Below are positions 17,367-27,629 of a DNA stretch of 64,000 nucleotides, one piece after another. Source of the stretch: Flavobacterium antarcticum DSM 19726 (lineage in GTDB: Bacteria > Bacteroidota > Bacteroidia > Flavobacteriales > Flavobacteriaceae); contig NZ_ATTM01000001.1 in the NCBI RefSeq assembly GCF_000419685.1, positions 310,001-374,000 on the forward strand, written 5' to 3'. The notes under the pieces were generated by a model, which was given only the letters and a program-made list of their open reading frames with translations, was not told where the DNA came from and did no database searches. Position 1 is the stretch's first letter. Each line of letters starts with the position of its first letter. The position numbers and the translations under genes are program-made.

Positions 17367-18131
17367 TTATAAATTGACTTTTTTAAGCCAAGTATACATG
17401 ATTTCGTTAAATTCATCGGGTTGTTCCATCATGGCTGCGTGACCACATTTGTCAATCCAGTGCAAGGAAGAATTGGGTAAAAGTTTGTCAAATTCCAACG
17501 CCACTTCTGGAGGGGTTACTTTGTCGTCTTTTCCCCAAATGATGCAAGTTGGAACGTGCATTTTTGGTAAATCTTTCGCCATATTATGACGGATTGCACT
17601 TTTAGCAATGGTCAATGTTTTAATCAATTTGATTCGGTCATTGGCCATTTGGTAAACTTCGTCCACAATTTCTTTAGTAGCAATTTTAGGATCATAAAAA
17701 ACCGCTTCTGCTTTCTTTTGAATGTAATCATAATCGCCACGACGCGGATAACTGTCTCCCATCGCGCTTTCATAAAGACCTGAACTTCCCGTAATTACAA
17801 GGCCAAGCATTTTTTCTGGATACATTTTAGTGTGGTACAGAGCGATGTGTCCACCAAGTGAATTTCCCAATAAAATCACACGATCAAAACCTTTAAAAGT
17901 GATGAAATCTTTCACGTATTTGGCGAAAGCCTTCACATTTGTTTTTAGAATACTTTGCGTATAAATGGGTAATTCTGGAATGACTACTTTATATCCTTTT
18001 GCTGGAAAAAAATCGGCAACACCATCAAAGTTACTCAATCCACCCATTAACCCATGCAGAATAATGATCGGAATTCCTTCACCTGATTCGAAATATTTGT
18101 AACGTCCTTCTTTCTTTAATTCGTGTTCCAT
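17367..18131 (-). CDS. Alpha/beta-fold hydrolase
   Basis: A protein of about 254 residues with the alpha/beta hydrolase fold. It has the oxyanion region IIILHGLMGG, the nucleophile elbow GNSLGGH (catalytic Ser ~95), a late Asp region GKDDKVTPPE, and catalytic His in KCGHAAMMEQP near the C-terminus. The substrate is not predictable; relatives cleave esters or C-C bonds. I chose the start at 18131 because a TATATTTG promoter element at 18172-18179 lies within the longer frame that begins at 18191. Confidence 0.9.
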   Translation of the reverse strand: MEHELKKEGRYKYFESGEGIPIIILHGLMGGLSNFDGVADFFPAKGYKVVIPELPIYTQSILKTNVKAFAKYVKDFITFKGFDRVILLGNSLGGHIALYHTKMYPEKMLGLVITGSSGLYESAMGDSYPRRGDYDYIQKKAEAVFYDPKIATKEIVDEVYQMANDRIKLIKTLTIAKSAIRHNMAKDLPKMHVPTCIIWGKDDKVTPPEVALEFDKLLPNSSLHWIDKCGHAAMMEQPDEFNEIMYTWLKKVNL

Positions 18132-18171
18132 GCTAAATATTTGGGCCAATTTCCTCGAAAAGTCGAGACGA

Positions 18172-18179
18172 CAAATATA
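18172..18179 (-). promoter_or_regulatory. -7 promoter element of the hydrolase gene
   Basis: The minus strand reads TATATTTG, a full consensus match, 40 bp before the chosen start. The interval 18192-18457 between this promoter and the mraZ boxes is AT-rich, and I see no gene in it. Confidence 0.55.
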
Positions 18180-18457
18180 GGATTTATTCAAACAATATCA
18201 TTTTTTGAAAAATAATTTTTAACAAAAGTTTTGTCACAAGCTAAAAACATTTTTTTAAAATAGGGTAATTGAAATGGTTATAAATTAAGAAAACGCTTTG
18301 GAGTTTTTGACTATCAAATCATTGTCAATTTTACAATTTGAACCGTGAATTTACCGCTTTGATTATTGAATGCTTCGATATCAGTACAAATCGTTAATAG
18401 ATCTATAATTTTTTCTTAATATTCACAAAATCAACAATTAAGATTTGAAAGTAGTAA

Positions 18458-18507
18458 GTGGTAAAACTTATCAACAAAGTGGTAAAAAGTGGTAAGATGT
18501 GGTAAAA
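18458..18507 (+). promoter_or_regulatory. MraZ-type operator: repeated GTGGTAA boxes
   Basis: GTGGTAA starts at 18458, 18479, 18489 and 18499. The last three are exactly 10 bp apart and the first is 21 bp upstream. A weaker GTAGTAA is at 18451. Tandem boxes one helical turn apart before mraZ are the known arrangement for the MraZ autorepressor (TGGGN boxes in E. coli). Here the boxes end 8 bp before the -7 element, over the expected -33 region. Confidence 0.8.
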
Positions 18508-18514
18508 TTTTTTA

Positions 18515-18522
18515 TATTTTTG
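18515..18522 (+). promoter_or_regulatory. -7 promoter element of the dcw cluster
   Basis: TATTTTTG, a full match to TAnnTTTG, 19 bp before the mraZ ATG and directly downstream of the MraZ boxes. Confidence 0.65.
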
Positions 18523-18541
18523 CTTCTTATTAAACAAACAA

Positions 18542-19018
18542 ATGTTGAATTCAATAATCGGGACATACGAATGTAAAGTGGACGCCAAAGGACGTTTGCT
18601 TTTGCCATCGCCTTTAAAAAAGCAGTTGAATGCTTCTTTACAGGACGGTTTCGTATTGAAACGCTCGGTTTTTGACAAGTGTTTGGAATTGTGGCCGATG
18701 TCAGAGTGGAATTTAATGATGTTGAAAATCGACAAGTTGAATCGTTTCAATAAAAAGAACAACGACTTCATCCGAAAGTTTATGGCGGGAGTCAAAATTA
18801 TCGAGATTGATGATTTAGGTCGTTTGCTAATTCCGAAAGATTTAGTGGTTTTTGGTTCAATTCAAAAAGACATTGTGCTTTCCTCGAAAGTAAACATCGT
18901 CGAAATTTGGGATAAAGAGTTGTACGAAGCAGCAATTGGAGGAGATGATGTTGATTTTGCTGATTTGGCTGAAGAAGTAATGGGAAATTTAAATGAAGAT
19001 GGAAATGGAATATCATAA
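18542..19018 (+). CDS. mraZ: Transcriptional regulator MraZ
   Basis: A 158-residue protein made of two SpoVT/AbrB-like MraZ repeats: IGTYECKVDAKGRLLLPSPL at ~6-25 and EIDDLGRLLIPKDLV at ~90. MraZ forms ring oligomers that bind tandem boxes upstream of its own gene and repress the division/wall operon. Such boxes are present here at 10-bp spacing. It is the first gene of the cluster and overlaps rsmH by 26 bp. Confidence 0.96.
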   Translation: MLNSIIGTYECKVDAKGRLLLPSPLKKQLNASLQDGFVLKRSVFDKCLELWPMSEWNLMMLKIDKLNRFNKKNNDFIRKFMAGVKIIEIDDLGRLLIPKDLVVFGSIQKDIVLSSKVNIVEIWDKELYEAAIGGDDVDFADLAEEVMGNLNEDGNGIS

Positions 19019-19901
19019 TCCAGTTTTGCTGAAGGAAACGGTGGATGGTTTAAATATAAAGCCGGATGGCATTTATGTGGACGTCACTTTTGGTGGCGGC
19101 GGACATTCAAAAGAAATTTTGAGTCGATTAGGACCAAACGGAAAGTTGTTTGCTTTTGACCAAGACGAAGATGCTTTAGCAAATGCGTTGCCGGACGAAA
19201 GATTTGAATTGATAAATGAAAATTTCAGATTCATCAAACGTTTTTTGAGATTCCATAACGTGCGTCAAGTTGACGGAATTTTAGCTGATTTAGGGGTTTC
19301 ATCACATCAGTTTGATGTAGCAGAACGCGGTTTTTCGACTCGTTTTGATGCCGAATTAGACATGCGAATGAGTCAGAAAAATGATTTAAGCGCTTTTAAA
19401 GTGGTAAATGAATACGACGAAGCAAATTTGCGTCGTGTATTTCTTGATTACGGTGAATTAAAAAATGCGCCTGCAATTGCAAGGACAATTTTGGAATATA
19501 GAGAAAATGAGGAAATCAGAAACACGGAACAGTTGAAACATGTTTTGGGAAGATTTCTTCCGGTTCATAAAAGCCACAAGATTTTGGCACAAATGTACCA
19601 AGCTATTCGAATTGAAGTGAATCAAGAAATGGATGTTTTGAAAGAATTTTTAGAACAATCGTTAGAGGTTTTAGCTCCAGAAGGTCGATTAAGTGTGATT
19701 TCGTATCATTCTTTAGAAGACCGTTTGGTAAAGAGATTTATGAAAAACGGAATGTTTGATGGCGAACCTGAAAAGGATTTCTTCGGAAACTTTACGGTTC
19801 CTTTTAAAACGATTGGGAAATTAATTGTTCCAAGTGCAGATGAAATTTACCACAACAATCGTGCTCGAAGCGCCAAGTTGCGTATTGCAGAAAAAAGATA
19901 G
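18993..19901 (+). CDS. rsmH: 16S rRNA m4C1402 methyltransferase RsmH
   Basis: A 302-residue SAM-dependent enzyme that N4-methylates C1402 in the 16S rRNA P site. Signatures are YHNPVLLKETVDGL at the N-terminus, the SAM loop VDVTFGGGGHSKEIL (~27-40), DLGVSSHQFD, and YHSLEDRLVKRFMK near the C-terminus. ATGs at 18993, 18999 and 19005 are all possible starts, all inside the mraZ tail, consistent with translational coupling. Confidence 0.96.
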   Translation: MKMEMEYHNPVLLKETVDGLNIKPDGIYVDVTFGGGGHSKEILSRLGPNGKLFAFDQDEDALANALPDERFELINENFRFIKRFLRFHNVRQVDGILADLGVSSHQFDVAERGFSTRFDAELDMRMSQKNDLSAFKVVNEYDEANLRRVFLDYGELKNAPAIARTILEYRENEEIRNTEQLKHVLGRFLPVHKSHKILAQMYQAIRIEVNQEMDVLKEFLEQSLEVLAPEGRLSVISYHSLEDRLVKRFMKNGMFDGEPEKDFFGNFTVPFKTIGKLIVPSADEIYHNNRARSAKLRIAEKR

Positions 19902-19906
19902 AACGA

Positions 19907-20257
19907 ATGAAAGGTGGAATCTATAATGTTTTAAAAGCACGATTTTTAGTCGATGAAGATGCTAATCGGAATTGGGGTTTCATTCTTTTCGTGATTCTTT
20001 TAGCCATTATAATGATTGCAAATACGAATAATTACGAGCGAAAAATTTTCAGAATAAAAGCATTAGAAGGCGAAGTAAAAGAATTAAGATCTGAATTTGT
20101 AGACCGCCGTTCGGAATTAATGGAGTTGAAATTAGAGTCGACCATCGAAAGAAAAATGATTGAAAAGGAGATCAAACCCTCATCGGTTCCTCCAGTAAAA
20201 ATAAAAGTAAAAGCACCAGAACAAAAGAAAAATTTCGTTCAAAAATTATGGCAATAG
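19907..20257 (+). CDS. ftsL: FtsL-like cell division protein
   Basis: A 116-residue single-span membrane protein with a cytoplasmic N-terminus, a helix at ~24-42 (WGFILFVILLAIIMIANT), and then a leucine-zipper-like coiled-coil (RIKALEGEVKELRSEFVDRR). Size, topology and position between rsmH and ftsI fit FtsL, which bridges FtsQ/DivIB and FtsI/FtsW. Primary sequence is poorly conserved in this family, so the call leans on context. Its 3' end overlaps ftsI by 10 bp. Confidence 0.85.
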   Translation: MKGGIYNVLKARFLVDEDANRNWGFILFVILLAIIMIANTNNYERKIFRIKALEGEVKELRSEFVDRRSELMELKLESTIERKMIEKEIKPSSVPPVKIKVKAPEQKKNFVQKLWQ

Positions 20258-22254
20258 AAGATAAAAGTATTTCCTATCGAATTTACCTCTTTGCAATTGT
20301 GGTAGTCATTTTTGTGATTGCAATTGTGGTAAAACTCACTAATATACAGTGGGTAGAAGGCGACTATTATCGAAAATTAGCTAAAGAGCGTTCCGTTAAA
20401 AACTTTGTTATACCTGCAAATAAAGGAAATATCTATTCGTCAGACGGCAGTTTATTGGCAACGTCTATTCCAAATTACCGAATTCGTTTTGATGCTTTGG
20501 CACCAAGCGATGCTAATTTTAATTCAAATATTAACGCATTAGCAGATTCATTATCTGTTTTGCTTGGTAAACCCAGTAATCAATATCGAACAAGTTTAAC
20601 AAGAGCTCGAACTTTAAAAAACAGGTACTTTCTAGTCGCTCGTGATTTGAGTTACACTAATTATATTCGAATCAAAAATTTTCCGCTGTTCAAATTAGGA
20701 GCTTATAAAGGTGGAATCATTGTGGAACAGGAAACGGTTCGTGAACATCCAATTGGTAAAATTGCCGAGCGAACTATTGGCTACGAACGAGTTGATCACA
20801 ATGGGAATACGAGAATTGCAGGAATTGAAGGCGCTTTTTCAGATTATTTAAATGGAAAAGACGGTAAAATCCTGAAGCAACGAATCGCAAAAGGTCAATG
20901 GAAACCTTTGCGCGACAATAATGAAATCGAACCACAAGATGGGTATGATATTGTATCTACAATTGATGTTTACATTCAAGATATTGCCCATCATGCTTTG
21001 TTGAAGCAGTTGGAATATTACGAAGCAGATCATGGAAGTGTGGTTGTTATGGAATGCAATACAGGTGAAGTTAAAGCAATTGCAAACCTTGGAAGAGAAG
21101 CCAATGGAACGTATTACGAGAAATTAAATTATGCAATTGGCGAGTCGCAAGAACCTGGCTCTACTTTTAAGTTGATCGACTTGATTGCACTTTTAGATGA
21201 TAAAAAAGCAGATACAAGTACGGTTTACGATACAAACGGTGGAGTAGTGGAATATTACCGAAGAAAAGTGCGTGATTCTCACAAAGGCGGATATGGTAAA
21301 ATAAGTTTGGCCCGCGGTTTCGAAGTGTCATCGAATACAGTTATGGCACAAGCGATTCACAATAGTTATAAAGACAACCCTTCTCAATTTATTGACAGAA
21401 TAAACAGTTACGGTTTTAATAAGCCTTTGGGATTGCCGATTGAAGGAGAAGGAATTCCAATTATTCCACAAGTAAAAGGTAAAAGTTGGTCAGGACTAAC
21501 CTTGCCTTGGATGGCGTACGGATATGGCGTTTCAGTGACGCCAATGCAAATGTTAACACTGTATAATGCTGTTGCCAATGACGGAATTATGGTAAAACCC
21601 ATTTTTGTCAAGGAAGTGAAGGAGTGGAATAAAACAATTAAGAAATTCAACACTGAAATTATCAACCCAAAGATTTGTTCTGATGAAGCACTTGCAAAAG
21701 TGAGAGCGGTATTAGAAAACACGGTAAAAAACGGAACGGGTAAAAAATTATACTCCAAAGATTTTTCGATGGCGGGAAAAACAGGGACGGCTCAAGTAAA
21801 TTACGGAAAAGGAAAAGGGGTTGAAAGCGGAATGTACTATGCTTCTTCGTTTGCAGGTTATTTTCCCGCAGATCAGCCAAAATATTCTTGTATAATAATC
21901 ATTCACAGACCGAGTAAATCTAAAGGGATTTACGGAGCTGATGTTGCAGGACCTGTATTTAAAAGAATAGCTCAGAAGATTTTTACCGATTCGCCTACTA
22001 CGAATGAAGTTAAGAATTTAAAAAAGAAAGACGTAAAACAAGAAGCGAGTTACGACTCTTATTATACGTCAATGCAGAAAAAACAAGATGTAGTTCCAAA
22101 TGTAAAAGGAATGACAGGCATGGATGCCGTTGCATTATTAGGGAATATGGGATTGCGTGTCAAAATTATTGGAGTGGGAAAAGTAAAAAATCAAAGTTTG
22201 CTTCCCGGAAATAAAATTGATAAAAACGCCCTCATCACATTAGAATTATCATGA
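20248..22254 (+). CDS. ftsI: Division-specific penicillin-binding protein FtsI with PASTA domain
   Basis: A 668-residue septal transpeptidase. It has an N-terminal membrane anchor (~10-30), then a PBP dimerisation region. Transpeptidase motifs are SxxK in EPGSTFKL (~Ser305), SxN in SSNTVM (~370), and KTG in AGKTGTAQ (~511). A single C-terminal PASTA domain (~610-668, DVVPNVKGMTGMDAVALL) is present, as in the Spo VD/PBP2x-like proteins of Bacteroidota and unlike E. coli FtsI. It cross-links septal peptidoglycan with FtsW. It overlaps murE by 4 bp (ATGA). Confidence 0.95.
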   Translation: MAIEDKSISYRIYLFAIVVVIFVIAIVVKLTNIQWVEGDYYRKLAKERSVKNFVIPANKGNIYSSDGSLLATSIPNYRIRFDALAPSDANFNSNINALADSLSVLLGKPSNQYRTSLTRARTLKNRYFLVARDLSYTNYIRIKNFPLFKLGAYKGGIIVEQETVREHPIGKIAERTIGYERVDHNGNTRIAGIEGAFSDYLNGKDGKILKQRIAKGQWKPLRDNNEIEPQDGYDIVSTIDVYIQDIAHHALLKQLEYYEADHGSVVVMECNTGEVKAIANLGREANGTYYEKLNYAIGESQEPGSTFKLIDLIALLDDKKADTSTVYDTNGGVVEYYRRKVRDSHKGGYGKISLARGFEVSSNTVMAQAIHNSYKDNPSQFIDRINSYGFNKPLGLPIEGEGIPIIPQVKGKSWSGLTLPWMAYGYGVSVTPMQMLTLYNAVANDGIMVKPIFVKEVKEWNKTIKKFNTEIINPKICSDEALAKVRAVLENTVKNGTGKKLYSKDFSMAGKTGTAQVNYGKGKGVESGMYYASSFAGYFPADQPKYSCIIIIHRPSKSKGIYGADVAGPVFKRIAQKIFTDSPTTNEVKNLKKKDVKQEASYDSYYTSMQKKQDVVPNVKGMTGMDAVALLGNMGLRVKIIGVGKVKNQSLLPGNKIDKNALITLELS

Positions 22255-23714
22255 TGGTATTAAAAGATATATTATATAAAGTTGCGATAGAATCGGTTCA
22301 TGGATCGACGGATGTATCTGTGGATAAAATCGAATTTGATTCACGAAAAGTGAGTCAAGACGATGTTTTTGTAGCCATTCGTGGAACGCTTTCTGACGGA
22401 CATGCTTTTATTGAAAAAGCAGTCAGCCAAGGTGCGGTTGCGGTAGTTTGCGAAACTTTACCAGAAAAGATTACAGAAGGAATTACTTATATAGAAGTTG
22501 GAAATTCACATTCGGCATTGGCATTTATGGCGACTAATTTCTACGGAAATCCGTCTAAAAATTTAAAATTAGTTGGCGTTACAGGAACCAATGGAAAGAC
22601 GACCGTTGCTTCTCTACTGTACCAACTTTTTACAAATGCAGGTTACAAAGTAGGTTTATTATCGACAGTGAAAATTATGGTGGGAGAAGTGGAGCATAAA
22701 GCGACGCATACCACGCCAGATTCATTGACGATTAACTTCTATTTGAAAGAAATGAACGAAGCGGGAGTTGAATTTTGCTTTATGGAAGTAAGTTCCCACG
22801 GAATTCATCAAAAACGAACGGAAGGATTGACCTTTGAAGGTGGCGTTTTTACAAATTTGTCGCACGATCATTTGGATTACCACCCAACGTTTAATGAATA
22901 CCGCGATGTGAAGAAAGCTTTTTTTGATGGTTTGTCAAAAAACGCCTTTGCATTGACGAACATTGATGATAAAAATGGTTCGATAATGTTGCAAAATACG
23001 GCAGCTCGAAAAAGAACCTACGCTTTAAAAACGTATGCGGATTACAAAGCATTAATTCTTGAAAATCAAATTTCAGGCTTGTTGTTAAAAATTAATGGTG
23101 ACGAACTTTGGACACGATTAATTGGAACGTTCAATGCTTATAACTTGTTGGCAATTTACGGAACTGCGATTGAATTGGGATTGGAGTCACTAGAAGTATT
23201 GCGATTGATGTCGGAGTTAAAAAGTGTTTCAGGACGGTTTCAGTTTATCGTTTCAGATACAAAAATCACGGCAATTGTGGATTATGCACATACGCCAGAT
23301 GCTTTGGAAAATGTGTTGAAAACTATTAACGACATTCGGACAAAAAACGAGCAACTGATTACTGTGGTAGGATGTGGTGGAGATAGAGACAAAACCAAGC
23401 GACCTATTATGGCTCAAATTGCAACACAGTTGAGTGACAAAGTGATTTTGACTTCAGATAATCCAAGAACTGAAAATCCTGAAACGATTATTGAAGAAAT
23501 GGAAAAAGGAGTGGAAGCTCAAAATTACAAAAAGTCAATATCGATTTCAGATAGAAAGCAAGCTATAAAAACGGCTTGCCAGTTGGCAAATGCTCAGGAT
23601 ATAATTCTGATTGCCGGAAAAGGACACGAAACGTATCAGGAAATTCAAGGCGTTCGACATGATTTTGACGATATGAAAATGGTAAAGGAATTTTTGCAAA
23701 TGCTACAAAAATAA
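22251..23714 (+). CDS. murE: UDP-MurNAc-L-Ala-D-Glu:meso-DAP ligase MurE
   Basis: A 487-residue Mur ligase that adds the third stem residue. The ATP loop is GVTGTNGKTTVASLLY (~110-125). The middle domain has EVSSHGIHQ and LSHDHLDYH. The C-terminal domain carries DNPRTE (~404), the motif linked to meso-diaminopimelate specificity. It overlaps ftsI by 4 bp. Confidence 0.96.
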   Translation: MMVLKDILYKVAIESVHGSTDVSVDKIEFDSRKVSQDDVFVAIRGTLSDGHAFIEKAVSQGAVAVVCETLPEKITEGITYIEVGNSHSALAFMATNFYGNPSKNLKLVGVTGTNGKTTVASLLYQLFTNAGYKVGLLSTVKIMVGEVEHKATHTTPDSLTINFYLKEMNEAGVEFCFMEVSSHGIHQKRTEGLTFEGGVFTNLSHDHLDYHPTFNEYRDVKKAFFDGLSKNAFALTNIDDKNGSIMLQNTAARKRTYALKTYADYKALILENQISGLLLKINGDELWTRLIGTFNAYNLLAIYGTAIELGLESLEVLRLMSELKSVSGRFQFIVSDTKITAIVDYAHTPDALENVLKTINDIRTKNEQLITVVGCGGDRDKTKRPIMAQIATQLSDKVILTSDNPRTENPETIIEEMEKGVEAQNYKKSISISDRKQAIKTACQLANAQDIILIAGKGHETYQEIQGVRHDFDDMKMVKEFLQMLQK

Positions 23715-23720
23715 AAATAT

Positions 23721-24959
23721 ATGCTATACTATTTATTTGAATACTTAGACAAAAATTTCGACGTTCCGGGAACGGGTGTTTTTCAATACATCACATTTCG
23801 ATCTGCACTTGCCGTGTTGTTATCGCTGTTGATTTCGACCGTTTTTGGTAAACGCATTATTGAATTTTTACGCAATCAACAAGTTGGTGAAACGGTTCGT
23901 GAATTGGGTTTAGCAGGACAAAATGAAAAAGCAGGAACGCCTACAATGGGTGGTTTAATAATTATTTTGGCAACGTTAGTTCCAGTGGTTTTACTGACGA
24001 AATTAGATAATATATACATTGTTTTGTTGATTGTGACCACGTTGTGGATGGGTACTATTGGCTTTGTAGATGATTACATCAAGATTTTCAAAAAAGACAA
24101 ACAAGGTTTAAAAGGTGGTTTTAAAGTGATTGGTCAAGTTGGCTTGGGATTGGTGGTTGGTTCGGTTTTGTATTTCAATCCAGGAGTTACTGTTCGCGAC
24201 GACGCAAATTCTAAAAAAGTTTCGGCTTATTCAATTGAACAAAATGTTTCTGAATTATCGCAAACTGATCTTGAGGAAAAGTCTACGGTAACGACCATTC
24301 CTTTTTTCAAAAATAACGAATTTGATTATGCTGAATTACTGGCGTGGACAGGTGATAATTACCGCGATTGGGCTTGGTTAATTTTTATTCCGGTCGTAAT
24401 TTTTATCATTACCGCCGTTTCAAATGGTGCCAATTTAACGGATGGAATTGACGGTTTAGCCGCCGGAACATCAGCAATTTCAGTAACGGCATTAGGGATT
24501 TTCGCGTTCGTTTCAGGAAATATTATTTTATCTAATTATTTAAACATAATGTACATCCCAGATTCGGGAGAAATGACGGTTTTTATCGCTGCTTTTGTTG
24601 GAGCTTTGATCGGATTTCTATGGTACAATTCGTATCCAGCAGCTGTTTTTATGGGTGATACAGGAAGTTTGACGATTGGTGGAATCATCGCGGTTTTAGC
24701 AATTGCGGTTCGGAAGGAATTATTAATTCCACTTTTATGCGGAATTTTCTTGGTCGAAAACTTTTCAGTAGTACTGCAAGTCAGCTATTTTAAATATACC
24801 AAGAAACGTTTTGGCGAAGGCCGAAGAATATTTTTAATGTCGCCTTTGCACCATCATTATCAGAAAAAAGGATACCACGAAAGTAAGATTGTTACCCGTT
24901 TTTGGATTGTAGGAATTTTACTCGCTATTCTATCGATTGTAACACTAAAACTCCGATAA
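23721..24959 (+). CDS. mraY: Phospho-MurNAc-pentapeptide transferase MraY
   Basis: A 412-residue polytopic membrane enzyme (about ten helices) that loads phospho-MurNAc-pentapeptide onto undecaprenyl phosphate to make lipid I. Motifs include [11 protein letters not shown], the catalytic FVDDYIK (~118), [10 protein letters not shown] (~247), [10 protein letters not shown] and [16 protein letters not shown]. It is longer than the E. coli enzyme because of a loop at ~155-200. murF, which sits between murE and mraY in E. coli, is absent here. Confidence 0.96.
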   Translation: MLYYLFEYLDKNFDVPGTGVFQYITFRSALAVLLSLLISTVFGKRIIEFLRNQQVGETVRELGLAGQNEKAGTPTMGGLIIILATLVPVVLLTKLDNIYIVLLIVTTLWMGTIGFVDDYIKIFKKDKQGLKGGFKVIGQVGLGLVVGSVLYFNPGVTVRDDANSKKVSAYSIEQNVSELSQTDLEEKSTVTTIPFFKNNEFDYAELLAWTGDNYRDWAWLIFIPVVIFIITAVSNGANLTDGIDGLAAGTSAISVTALGIFAFVSGNIILSNYLNIMYIPDSGEMTVFIAAFVGALIGFLWYNSYPAAVFMGDTGSLTIGGIIAVLAIAVRKELLIPLLCGIFLVENFSVVLQVSYFKYTKKRFGEGRRIFLMSPLHHHYQKKGYHESKIVTRFWIVGILLAILSIVTLKLR

Positions 24960-26294
24960 ATGAAAAGATTAGTGATTTTAGGAGGAGGAGAAAGTGGTGT
25001 TGGAACGGCCATTTTAGGTAAGAAAAAGGGATACGAAGTATTTGTATCTGATTTTGGAAGTATCAAAGAAAATTATAAAGAAGTTCTTTCAATTAATGGT
25101 ATAAAGTGGGAAGACAATCAGCATACAGAAGCGCTGATTTTGAATGCAGATTTAGTGATGAAAAGTCCGGGCATTCCAGAAAAAGCACCAATTGTTCAGA
25201 CGCTTTTAGCGAAAGGAATTCCAGTGATTTCTGAAATTGAATTTGCCGCTGCTTTGACAGATGCAACCTTGATTGGGATTACAGGAAGTAACGGGAAGAC
25301 AACTACCGTAATGTTGACGTATCATTTGCTCAAATCGGCGGGATTGAATGTTGGTTTAGGTGGAAATATCGGAAAGAGTTTTGCTTGGCAAGTAGCTGAA
25401 AATAACTTCGACGTCTACGTTTTAGAATTAAGTAGTTTCCAATTGGATGGGAGTTTTACATTCAATCCGCACATTGCAATTTTGACCAATTTGAGTCCGG
25501 ATCATTTGGATCGATACGATTATAAATACGAAAATTACATTGATTCAAAGTTTAGAATCATACAAAATCAGACCGAAGACGATTATTTTATTTACGACGG
25601 TGACGATGAAATGATTCAGAAGTGGTTAGAAAACAATACAATTAAAGCACATAAAGTTCCTTTTTCGCTGACAAAACAAGTAAAAACTGGAGCATCAATA
25701 CAAGACATAACAATGAAAATTAATATCGACAATAACGAATTTACAATGGACACAACACATTTAGCTTTAGAGGGAAAACACAATTTGAAGAACGCTATGG
25801 CGGCGGCTTCTGTGGCTCAATTGATGAAAATCAGAAAGCAGACGATTCGTGAAAGTTTGTCCAATTTTCAAGGTGTAGAGCATCGTTTGGAAAAGGTGTT
25901 GAAAATACAAAATGTGCAATACATCAACGATTCAAAAGCGACGAATGTGAATGCAACTTTTTTTGCATTAGACAGTGTCTCAAGTCCAACGGTGTGGATT
26001 GTTGGTGGTGTAGACAAAGGAAATGATTATTCTGAATTGATGGAATTGGTCAACGAAAAAGTGAAAGCAATCATCTGTTTAGGAGTGGACAATAAGAAAA
26101 TTATCGATGCTTTTGGGTCAATTGTCGATATGATGGTGGAAGTTTCAACCATGAAAGATGCCGTGAAAACAGCACAGCACTTGACAGAAAAAGGCGACAC
26201 TGTTTTGTTGTCTCCTGCTTGTGCAAGTTTTGATTTATTTGAAAATTACGAAGACAGAGGCCGTCAATTCAAACAAGCGGTTCAGAATTTATAA
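24960..26294 (+). CDS. murD: UDP-MurNAc-L-Ala:D-glutamate ligase MurD
   Basis: A 444-residue Mur ligase that adds D-Glu. The N-terminal nucleotide-binding region is LVILGGGESGVGTAILGKKK. The ATP loop is GITGSNGKTTTVMLTYHLL (~102). LSPDHLDRY and VEHRLE follow, and the C-terminal domain has YINDSKATN and LLSPACASFDLFENYEDRG. The start directly follows the mraY stop with no spacer. Confidence 0.96.
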   Translation: MKRLVILGGGESGVGTAILGKKKGYEVFVSDFGSIKENYKEVLSINGIKWEDNQHTEALILNADLVMKSPGIPEKAPIVQTLLAKGIPVISEIEFAAALTDATLIGITGSNGKTTTVMLTYHLLKSAGLNVGLGGNIGKSFAWQVAENNFDVYVLELSSFQLDGSFTFNPHIAILTNLSPDHLDRYDYKYENYIDSKFRIIQNQTEDDYFIYDGDDEMIQKWLENNTIKAHKVPFSLTKQVKTGASIQDITMKINIDNNEFTMDTTHLALEGKHNLKNAMAAASVAQLMKIRKQTIRESLSNFQGVEHRLEKVLKIQNVQYINDSKATNVNATFFALDSVSSPTVWIVGGVDKGNDYSELMELVNEKVKAIICLGVDNKKIIDAFGSIVDMMVEVSTMKDAVKTAQHLTEKGDTVLLSPACASFDLFENYEDRGRQFKQAVQNL

Positions 26295-26317
26295 GAATAC
26301 AGTTAGAAAAAAGAGGT

Positions 26318-27625
26318 ATGAAAACGTTAATCAGTAATTTAAAAGGAGATAAAGGGATTTGGTCATTCGTGGCCTTATTGGCCTTGTTTTCGTTTATGCC
26401 TGTATTTAGCGCGAGTAGTAACTTGGCTTTTATGAACAACGGAACAGGGAATACCTTGAGTTATTTGATTAAGCACGCCGTTCATATTATCGTGGGATTC
26501 TTTTTTATTTATTACTTGCATAAGTTACCTTATCACTATTTTAGAGCGATTTCAAAAGTACTTTTGCCTGTAGTTTGGATTCTTTTGGCCTATACCATGT
26601 TTAAAGGAACGGTAATAGATGGAGCCAATGCAAGCCGGTGGATTCAAGTGCCTTTTGTAGGAATTACATTTCAAACTTCTACAGTTGCTGCAATTGTTTT
26701 GATGATTTACGTGGCTCGTTATTTAAGTAAAACACGCGAAACACCTGTAACTTTTAAAAATTCGATGTGGGAATTATGGACGCCGGTTGGAATTACGTTG
26801 ATGTTAATTCTTCCTGCCAATTTTTCAACAGCAGCTTTGATCTTTTCAATGGTGATCTTATTGGTGTTCATCGGGAAATATCCTTTGAAGTACATTGGGA
26901 CCGTGATTTTGATTGGAATTGTTTCTTTTTCTTTTTTCATTCTAGTGGTAAAAGCATTTCCAGGAGCGTTTCCGAATCGAGTAGATACGTGGATGAGTCG
27001 AATTGAAAATTTCACAACGGACAAACCAGATGAGGATGATTACCAAATTGAAAAAGCAAAAATAGCCATTGCAAGTGGTGGACTTTATGGTGTGGGACCA
27101 GGAAAGAGTGTACAAAAAAACTTTTTACCGCAATCATCTTCCGATTTTATCTTCGCTATTATTATTGAAGAATATGGTTTAATAGGCGGTTTAGGAGTGT
27201 TACTATTATACATGTTGCTGTTTTTTAGATTTATCATTGCAGCACACAAATGCAATTCAATGTTTGGGAAATTATTAGTCGTGGGATTGGGTTTCCCGAT
27301 TATTTTTCAAGCCTTAATCAATATGGGAGTTGCGGTAGAATTGTTACCGGTAACGGGACAAACTTTGCCGTTAATCAGTAGTGGTGGAAGTTCGATCTGG
27401 ATGACCAGTATTGCGATTGGAATCATTTTAAGTGTGACCAAAAAAGAAGAAGAAATCGCAATTGAATTGCAAGAAAAAGAACAACGCGAAATCGCTTTAC
27501 AGAAATTAATTGACAAGCAATTGTTGGAAGATGAAGCGGAAGAATTGAACGTTGCGATGGTTGATGGTGAAAATTACGCAATTGAAGAGGTAGGAAATCC
27601 GATGGATGCTGTAAAATTTAAGTAA
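26318..27625 (+). CDS. ftsW: SEDS-family peptidoglycan polymerase FtsW
   Basis: A 435-residue polytopic membrane glycosyltransferase of the SEDS family that polymerises lipid II at the septum with FtsI. About ten helices are visible. The family signature near the C-terminus, [20 protein letters not shown] (~340-360), is intact. The Asp/Lys-rich loop [17 protein letters not shown] is the large periplasmic loop. The C-terminus has a ~60-residue charged cytoplasmic tail. Confidence 0.95.
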   Translation: MKTLISNLKGDKGIWSFVALLALFSFMPVFSASSNLAFMNNGTGNTLSYLIKHAVHIIVGFFFIYYLHKLPYHYFRAISKVLLPVVWILLAYTMFKGTVIDGANASRWIQVPFVGITFQTSTVAAIVLMIYVARYLSKTRETPVTFKNSMWELWTPVGITLMLILPANFSTAALIFSMVILLVFIGKYPLKYIGTVILIGIVSFSFFILVVKAFPGAFPNRVDTWMSRIENFTTDKPDEDDYQIEKAKIAIASGGLYGVGPGKSVQKNFLPQSSSDFIFAIIIEEYGLIGGLGVLLLYMLLFFRFIIAAHKCNSMFGKLLVVGLGFPIIFQALINMGVAVELLPVTGQTLPLISSGGSSIWMTSIAIGIILSVTKKEEEIAIELQEKEQREIALQKLIDKQLLEDEAEELNVAMVDGENYAIEEVGNPMDAVKFK

Positions 27626-27629
27626 GAAA

